A stretch of DNA of 9,940 nucleotides from NCBI GenBank assembly GCA_029777215.1, contig JAKOSQ010000008.1:1-9940 (forward strand), written 5' to 3'. This DNA is from Bacillota bacterium. Its GTDB lineage: Bacteria; Bacillota; Clostridia; Oscillospirales; Oscillospiraceae. A model generated the notes under the pieces. That model worked only from the letters and a program-made list of their open reading frames with translations, searched no databases and was not told the origin of the DNA. Shown here one piece after another: positions 6,065-9,940 of this stretch (positions within the stretch are counted from its first letter, which is position 1; each line of letters starts with the position of its first letter). The position numbers and the translations under genes are program-made.

Positions 6065-7198
6065 ATGGAAAAAGCAAAGGTTTATTATACGGATTTTCAC
6101 ACGGTCGCGTTCGGCGACGGCCTGCCAACCAAGCTCAAGAAGCTCATCCGCGCCGCCGGCATCGCCGAGCTCGATATGGACGGCAAATTCGTCGCCATCA
6201 AGATGCACTTCGGCGAGCTCGGCAACGTCAGCTTTCTGCGCCCGAACTACGCCAAGGCGGTCGCGGACGTCGTGAAGGAGTGCGGCGGCAAGCCGTTTCT
6301 CACAGACTGCAACACGATGTACCCCGGCAGCCGCAAAAATGCGCTCGAGCACCTCGAGTGCGCGTGGGAAAACGGCTTTAGCCCGCTGTCGACCGGCTGC
6401 CCCATCCTCATCGGCGACGGCCTCAAGGGCACAGACGACGTCGCGGTGCCGGTCGTCGGCGGCGAATACGTCAAGGAGGCCCGCATCGGTCACGCCATCA
6501 TGGACGCGGACGTCTTCCTCAGCCTCACCCACTTCAAGGGCCACGAGATGACCGGCTTCGGCGGCACGATCAAAAACATTGGCATGGGCTGCGGCTCCCG
6601 CGCGGGCAAGACGGAACAGCACTCCGGCGGCAAGCCCCACGTCGTGACCGAGCTCTGCCGCGGCTGCAAGCGCTGCCAGAGGGAGTGCGCGAACAGCGGC
6701 CTCGTCTTTGACGCGGAGGCCAAAAAGATGCACGTCGACCACGAGCACTGCGTCGGCTGCGGCCGCTGCCTCGGCGCCTGCAACTTCGACGCGATCCGCT
6801 TTGACGACTACGCCGCGAACAAGCTGCTCAACTGCCGCATGGCCGAATACACCAAGGCGGTCGTCGACGGGAGGCCGAATTTCCACATCTCCCTCGTCAT
6901 GGACGTCTCCCCGAACTGCGACTGCCACGGCGAAAACGACGTTCCCATCGTGCCGAACATCGGCATGTTTGCGTCCTTCGACCCGCTGGCCCTCGACCAA
7001 GCCTGTGCGGACGCCGTCATGGCCGCGGCCCCGATCGCGGACAGCCAGCTCGGCCGCAATATGGCGAGCCCCGATTTCGTTGACCACCACGACCACTTCA
7101 CAAACTCGACGCCCGAGTCCGAATGGCAGAGCTGCCTTGCCCACGCCGAAAAGATCGGCCTCGGCACCCGCCAGTATGAGCTTGTCCGCGTGAAATAA
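6065..7198 (+). CDS. DUF362 / COG2768-type protein with two [4Fe-4S] ferredoxin motifs
   Basis: Recognised as an iron-sulfur protein of the DUF362 family (COG2768-like, 'uncharacterized Fe-S center protein'). No reaction is established for this branch. It has 377 aa, and no signal peptide or membrane segment is seen, so it should be cytoplasmic. The DUF362 domain occupies residues 1-190, with KMHFGELGN at 46-54, FLTDCNTMYPGSR at 78-90 and THFKGHEMTGFGGTIKNIG at 155-173. Two CxxCxxCxxxC motifs follow: C198, C201, C204, C208 and C229, C232, C235, C239. The usual Pro after the last Cys is absent in both (Ala and Asn instead). A conserved-looking C-terminal part follows, with NCDCHGENDVPIVPNIGMFASFDPLALDQAC at about 284-313, given here only by its start and end because C285 and C287 are possible extra metal ligands. 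The gene has its own promoter, a good SD site and an intrinsic terminator, so it is probably a single-gene unit. An electron-transfer role is inferred. Confidence 0.9.
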   Translation: MEKAKVYYTDFHTVAFGDGLPTKLKKLIRAAGIAELDMDGKFVAIKMHFGELGNVSFLRPNYAKAVADVVKECGGKPFLTDCNTMYPGSRKNALEHLECAWENGFSPLSTGCPILIGDGLKGTDDVAVPVVGGEYVKEARIGHAIMDADVFLSLTHFKGHEMTGFGGTIKNIGMGCGSRAGKTEQHSGGKPHVVTELCRGCKRCQRECANSGLVFDAEAKKMHVDHEHCVGCGRCLGACNFDAIRFDDYAANKLLNCRMAEYTKAVVDGRPNFHISLVMDVSPNCDCHGENDVPIVPNIGMFASFDPLALDQACADAVMAAAPIADSQLGRNMASPDFVDHHDHFTNSTPESEWQSCLAHAEKIGLGTRQYELVRVK

Positions 7199-7208
7199 AA
7201 AAAGTATA

Positions 7209-7248
7209 GACAAACGTCCCGCTGCGGCGGGACGTCTGTCACTTTTTT
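7209..7248 (+). terminator. Intrinsic terminator of the DUF362 gene
   Basis: The stem 7209-7222 / 7227-7240 matches at 13 of 14 positions around a TGCG loop. T6 follows at 7243-7248. An A-rich stretch sits just before the stem and could pair with the T run. It begins eleven bases after the stop codon, a textbook layout. Confidence 0.9.
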
Positions 7249-7297
7249 CAAAACGACAAAACAGGCGGGCCATTTCGTGCAGGATGTCTCACGCCAC

Positions 7298-7326
7298 TTG
7301 ACAAACGAGGCCCATGCGCTTAGAAT
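7298..7326 (+). promoter_or_regulatory. Near-consensus promoter of the MarR-family gene
   Basis: TTGACA (7298-7303), an exact 17-bp spacer, then TAGAAT (7321-7326). These are 6/6 and 5/6 matches to the sigma-A/sigma-70 consensus. Transcription should start near 7333, giving a leader of about 16 bases. Confidence 0.85.
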
Positions 7327-7334
7327 GCTCATGG
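7312..7334. promoter_or_regulatory. Inverted repeat over the -10 box, candidate MarR operator
   Basis: CCATGCGC, a 7-base spacer, then GCTCATGG. The arms match at 7 of 8 positions. The 23-bp repeat covers the whole -10 box of the promoter above. MarR dimers commonly bind such sites and repress their own gene, so autorepression is the natural reading. No binding data can be inferred from the sequence itself. Confidence 0.5.
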
Positions 7335-7348
7335 TGTGAGGTAATTAC

Positions 7349-7798
7349 ATGATGAACTATGAAAAATACGCGGCGGAGCTGCTTGAATACCGCATTGCGG
7401 GGGACCGCAGCTGCCGCCTCATCCAAAACAATATTTCCGAGGTCTCAAGAGGGGAACTACCGGTTCTCCTCTATCTTCTTGAGGAGCGGGACGGCGCGTG
7501 CGCCGGGGACATCAGCGAGAATTTCGGCGTGAACACCTCGCGCGTGGCCTCCATCCTCAACAGTCTCTGCAAAAAGGGCTATGTCGTCCGCGTGCCGGAC
7601 CCGAAGGACCGGCGCAAGATTCAGGTTTTCGTCACCGAAAAGGGGAGGACCTTCGCCACCGAGCGGCGGGACGAGGCTGTCCGCAATCTCTCGGAGCTGC
7701 TGCGGCTGCTGGGCGAGCAGGACGCGCTGGAGCACGTCCGCATCATGAAGCGCGTGGCGGAGCTCTCCGAGCAGGTCGCGGAGCAGAATATCTCCTGA
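7349..7798 (+). CDS. MarR-family transcriptional regulator
   Basis: A dimeric winged helix-turn-helix DNA-binding protein that usually represses its own and neighbouring genes until a small ligand or oxidant releases it. Its 149 aa are typical for the family. The winged-helix domain spans about residues 36-100: [12 protein letters not shown], then the helix-turn-helix with [20 protein letters not shown] as recognition region, then the wing [16 protein letters not shown] (84-99), the family's DxRxxxVxLTxxG pattern. Flanking helices would form the dimer interface. Cysteines occur at C22, C51 and C74, so redox sensing is possible but unproven. ATG 7349 is preceded by GTGAGG with seven-base spacing; ATG 7352 directly after is an alternative. 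It follows the DUF362 terminator and lies 113 bp before the giant activase gene on the same strand, making that gene a likely target. Confidence 0.92.
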   Translation: MMNYEKYAAELLEYRIAGDRSCRLIQNNISEVSRGELPVLLYLLEERDGACAGDISENFGVNTSRVASILNSLCKKGYVVRVPDPKDRRKIQVFVTEKGRTFATERRDEAVRNLSELLRLLGEQDALEHVRIMKRVAELSEQVAEQNIS

Positions 7799-7824
7799 CG
7801 GACGCGCATATACCTCATTATAAA
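7795..7824 (+). promoter_or_regulatory. Possible separate promoter for the giant activase gene
   Basis: CTGACG (7795-7800, over the MarR stop codon), an 18-bp spacer, then TATAAA (7819-7824). Matches are 4/6 and 5/6. If used, RNA would start near 7831, right at the first leader hairpin. Read-through from the MarR promoter is equally possible. Confidence 0.4.
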
Positions 7825-7829
7825 AACAA

Positions 7830-7894
7830 AGCCGGGTACGGCCCGGCTATTGATAGACAGTGCCCGCTGCAGCGCCGGCAGAGACCGGCTTTTT
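7830..7894 (+). promoter_or_regulatory. Two-hairpin leader upstream of the giant activase gene (attenuator candidate)
   Basis: Hairpin 1 is AGCCGGG (7830-7836) with CCCGGCT (7842-7848). Hairpin 2 is GCCGG (7874-7878) with CCGGC (7885-7889), and T5 follows at 7890-7894. The left arm of hairpin 1 can also pair with CCGGCT at 7885-7890, and CCGGG next to the ribosome site (7895-7899) can pair with CCCGG at 7842-7846, so alternative folds are possible. Hairpin 2 plus T5 resembles a short terminator just before the start codon. No known riboswitch is recognised. Confidence 0.4.
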
Positions 7895-7911
7895 CCGGGA
7901 GAAAGGCAAGC

Positions 7912-9940
7912 ATGAAAAAATTAGGTATCGACGTCGGCTCAACAACCGTAAAGCTCGTTTTGCTCGACGAAAAGGACAAAGTTCTCTATAAGCGCTATGA
8001 GCGCCACATGTCGAACGTCTTCGACAAGGTCCGCGAGCTCCTTGAAGATTTTCGGAAGGAGTATGCGGGCGAATACCACGTCACCGTCACCGGCTCCGGC
8101 GGGCTCTCCCTCGCGGACAGGCTCGACGTCCCCTTTGAGCAGGAGGTCGTGGCCTGCTCCCGCGCCGTGGAGGCCCTCATCCCGCAGACGGACGTCGCCA
8201 TCGAGCTCGGCGGCGAGGACGCGAAGATCACCTTTTACGGCGGCACCGTCGAGCAGCGCATGAACGGCACCTGCGCCGGCGGCACCGGCGCGTTCATCGA
8301 CCAGATGGCGCTGCTTTTAAACACCGACGCGCAGGGCCTCAACGAGGCCGCGAAGCATTACACAACGATCTACCCCATTGCCGCGCGCTGCGGCGTCTTC
8401 GCCAAGAGCGACATCCAGCCCCTCATCAATGAGGGCGCGGCGCGCGAAGATCTCGCCGTGTCGATCTTCCAGGCCGTCGTCGACCAGACGATCACCGGCC
8501 TTGCCTGCGGCCACCCCATCCGGGGCAACGTCGCGTTCCTGGGCGGACCGCTGTCCTTCCTCTCGGAGCTGCGCCGCCGCTTCGTCGAAACGCTCGGCCT
8601 CAAGCCCGAGGAGGTCATCTTCCCGCAAAACGCGCAGTTCTACGTCGCCATCGGCGCGGCGCTGCTCTCCGCGAAGGCCCAGTCCGTGCGCATGGACACA
8701 CTTTTAGAGCGCCTGCGCGCCGCCGGGTCGGAGGGCGCGGAGCTCACAAAGACCCTCCCGCCGCTCTTCCAGGACGGCGCGGACTACGACGCTTTCCGCG
8801 CGCGTCAGGATAAAAACCGCGTGGAGCGCGCAGAACTCGCAACGGCGTCCGGTCCTGCCTTCCTCGGCATCGACGCCGGCTCCACAACGACCAAGGCCGC
8901 CCTCATCAATGAAGACGGCAGGCTGCTCTACACTTTTTATCACAACAACGAGGGGAATCCTGTCGAAACGACTCGAATGCTCCTGCGCGACCTCTACGCG
9001 CAGATGCCGAAGGAGCTCTACATCGCCTACTGCGTCACGACCGGCTACGGCGAGGGCCTCATCAAGACCGCCTACCGCGCGGACTACGGCGAGATCGAGA
9101 CGGTCGCCCACTACACGGCGGCCAAGGCCTTCCAGCCGGACGTCGACTTCATCCTCGACATCGGCGGACAGGACATGAAGTGCATCCGCATCAAGGACCG
9201 CGCGATCTACAGCATCACGCTCAACGAAGCCTGCTCCTCCGGCTGCGGCAGCTTTTTGGAGACTTACGCCAAGTCCGTCGACATGACGGTCGAGCAGTTC
9301 GCCCACGAGGCGATCACGGCGCGGCACCCGGTCGATCTCGGCACGCGCTGCACGGTCTTCATGAACTCCAAGGTCAAGCAGGCCCAGAAGGAGGGCGCGG
9401 CCCTCGCGGACATCTCCGCGGGCCTCTCCTATTCCATCATCCGCAACGCGCTGTACAAGGTCATTAAGCTCCGCGACCCCTCGCAGGCCGGCGAACACAT
9501 CGTCGCGCAGGGCGGGACCTTCCTCAACGACGCCGTTTTGAAGAGCATGGAGTCCGTTCTGGACCGCGAGGTCGTCCGTCCGGACATTGCGGGCAACATG
9601 GGCGCCTTCGGCGCGGCCCTCATCGGACGCGACCGCTGGCTCGCTGAGCCGAGTGCGACGCGCGGACCCTCGGACCTCCTCTCCGCTGAGGAGCTCGACG
9701 GCTTTTCGATGGAAAACCGCCACGTCCGCTGCGGCGGCTGCGCCAACAACTGCCGCCTCACGATCAGCAAGTTCAGCGACGGCAGCCGTTTCGTCACGGG
9801 CAACCGCTGCGAAAAGGGTGCGGGCAAGGCGGCGCAGGAGAGTGACGAGCACAACCTCTTCCAGTACAAATACGAGCGGCTGTTCCGCTACGAGCCGCTT
9901 GCGCCGGAGCGTGCGCCGCGCGGCGAGATCGGTCTGCCGC
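7912..9940 (+). CDS. Giant 2-hydroxyacyl-CoA dehydratase activase-related protein, 3' end beyond the window
   Basis: 676 codons are open to the window edge; family members of this fused type are about 1,400 aa. Two tandem BadF/BcrA/HgdC-type ATPase domains (ASKHA fold) are seen. Domain 1 (1-260) has [15 protein letters not shown] at 5-19, ELGGEDAK at 98-105, TCAGGTG with C121 and RCGVFAKSD with C160. Domain 2 (317-575) has [22 protein letters not shown] at 416-423, ACSSGCGSF with C441 and RCTVFMNSK with C480. C121/C160 and C441/C480 occupy the positions that bind the bridging [4Fe-4S] cluster of HgdC dimers. A third domain begins near 600 with CGGCANNC (C607, C610, C614) and GNRC (C633), the start of the DUF2229-like part. 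Known activases hydrolyse ATP to drive low-potential electron transfer to a dehydratase or reductase partner; here the partner domain may be fused downstream. The substrate is unknown. AAAGG lies five bases before ATG 7912. Confidence 0.92.
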   Translation, partial: MKKLGIDVGSTTVKLVLLDEKDKVLYKRYERHMSNVFDKVRELLEDFRKEYAGEYHVTVTGSGGLSLADRLDVPFEQEVVACSRAVEALIPQTDVAIELGGEDAKITFYGGTVEQRMNGTCAGGTGAFIDQMALLLNTDAQGLNEAAKHYTTIYPIAARCGVFAKSDIQPLINEGAAREDLAVSIFQAVVDQTITGLACGHPIRGNVAFLGGPLSFLSELRRRFVETLGLKPEEVIFPQNAQFYVAIGAALLSAKAQSVRMDTLLERLRAAGSEGAELTKTLPPLFQDGADYDAFRARQDKNRVERAELATASGPAFLGIDAGSTTTKAALINEDGRLLYTFYHNNEGNPVETTRMLLRDLYAQMPKELYIAYCVTTGYGEGLIKTAYRADYGEIETVAHYTAAKAFQPDVDFILDIGGQDMKCIRIKDRAIYSITLNEACSSGCGSFLETYAKSVDMTVEQFAHEAITARHPVDLGTRCTVFMNSKVKQAQKEGAALADISAGLSYSIIRNALYKVIKLRDPSQAGEHIVAQGGTFLNDAVLKSMESVLDREVVRPDIAGNMGAFGAALIGRDRWLAEPSATRGPSDLLSAEELDGFSMENRHVRCGGCANNCRLTISKFSDGSRFVTGNRCEKGAGKAAQESDEHNLFQYKYERLFRYEPLAPERAPRGEIGLP

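Noticed and set aside
6029..7273. Minus-strand open frame across the DUF362 gene (414 codons)
   Set aside because: Antisense shadow. It runs through the DUF362 terminator and ribosome site, and its composition is low-complexity Ala/Val/Arg.
8704..9852. Minus-strand open frame across the giant activase gene (382 codons)
   Set aside because: The plus-strand frame contains conserved activase motifs throughout. The antisense product has no recognisable domain.
1..9940. CRISPR arrays, tRNA or rRNA genes, insertion sequences, toxin-antitoxin or phage genes
   Set aside because: None seen on either strand. There are no regularly spaced direct repeats, transposase motifs or tRNA-like cloverleaves.

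Overview
The window is about 9.9 kb of GC-rich bacterial DNA (roughly 60% by eye). It most resembles an anaerobic, high-GC member of the Clostridia, of the Oscillospiraceae type. Three things suggest this: the housekeeping order ileS-lspA-rluD, strong Shine-Dalgarno (SD) sites with consensus sigma-A-like promoters, and a very large fused 2-hydroxyacyl-CoA dehydratase activase protein of the kind found in strict anaerobes. No species can be named from the sequence alone. I see no mobile element, CRISPR array, rRNA or tRNA.

Left part (1-4261, plus strand): a housekeeping operon. It holds the 3' four-fifths of isoleucyl-tRNA synthetase (ileS), lipoprotein signal peptidase (lspA) and an RluD/YlyB-type 23S rRNA pseudouridine synthase. 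The last two overlap by ATGA. The lspA product is about twice the usual length because it carries a long, low-complexity Pro/Ala/Glu-rich cytoplasmic tail that ends in a short ordered-looking motif.

Middle (4262-6064): a convergent intergenic stretch packed with hairpins (a terminator after the pseudouridine synthase gene, then a composite palindromic element, then a hairpin at the end of the next gene). Next comes a MATE-family efflux transporter on the minus strand. It diverges from the following gene across a 184-bp region that holds two opposed promoters with a GC palindrome and a T7 run between them.

Right part (6065-9940, plus strand): a DUF362 / COG2768-type protein with two [4Fe-4S] motifs and its own intrinsic terminator. 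It is followed by a MarR-family regulator with a near-consensus promoter whose -10 box lies inside an inverted repeat. Last is the first 676 codons of a giant protein with two tandem BadF/BcrA/HgdC-type ATP-dependent electron-activase domains and the start of the next, Cys-containing domain. The giant gene runs off the right edge. Its leader contains two hairpins, one of them followed by a T run. The right part therefore looks like a redox accessory region of unknown physiological role, possibly controlled by the MarR protein. Nothing in the window is demonstrably a new system. The best leads are the LspA tail, the hairpin array, and the DUF362 / MarR / giant-activase neighbourhood.
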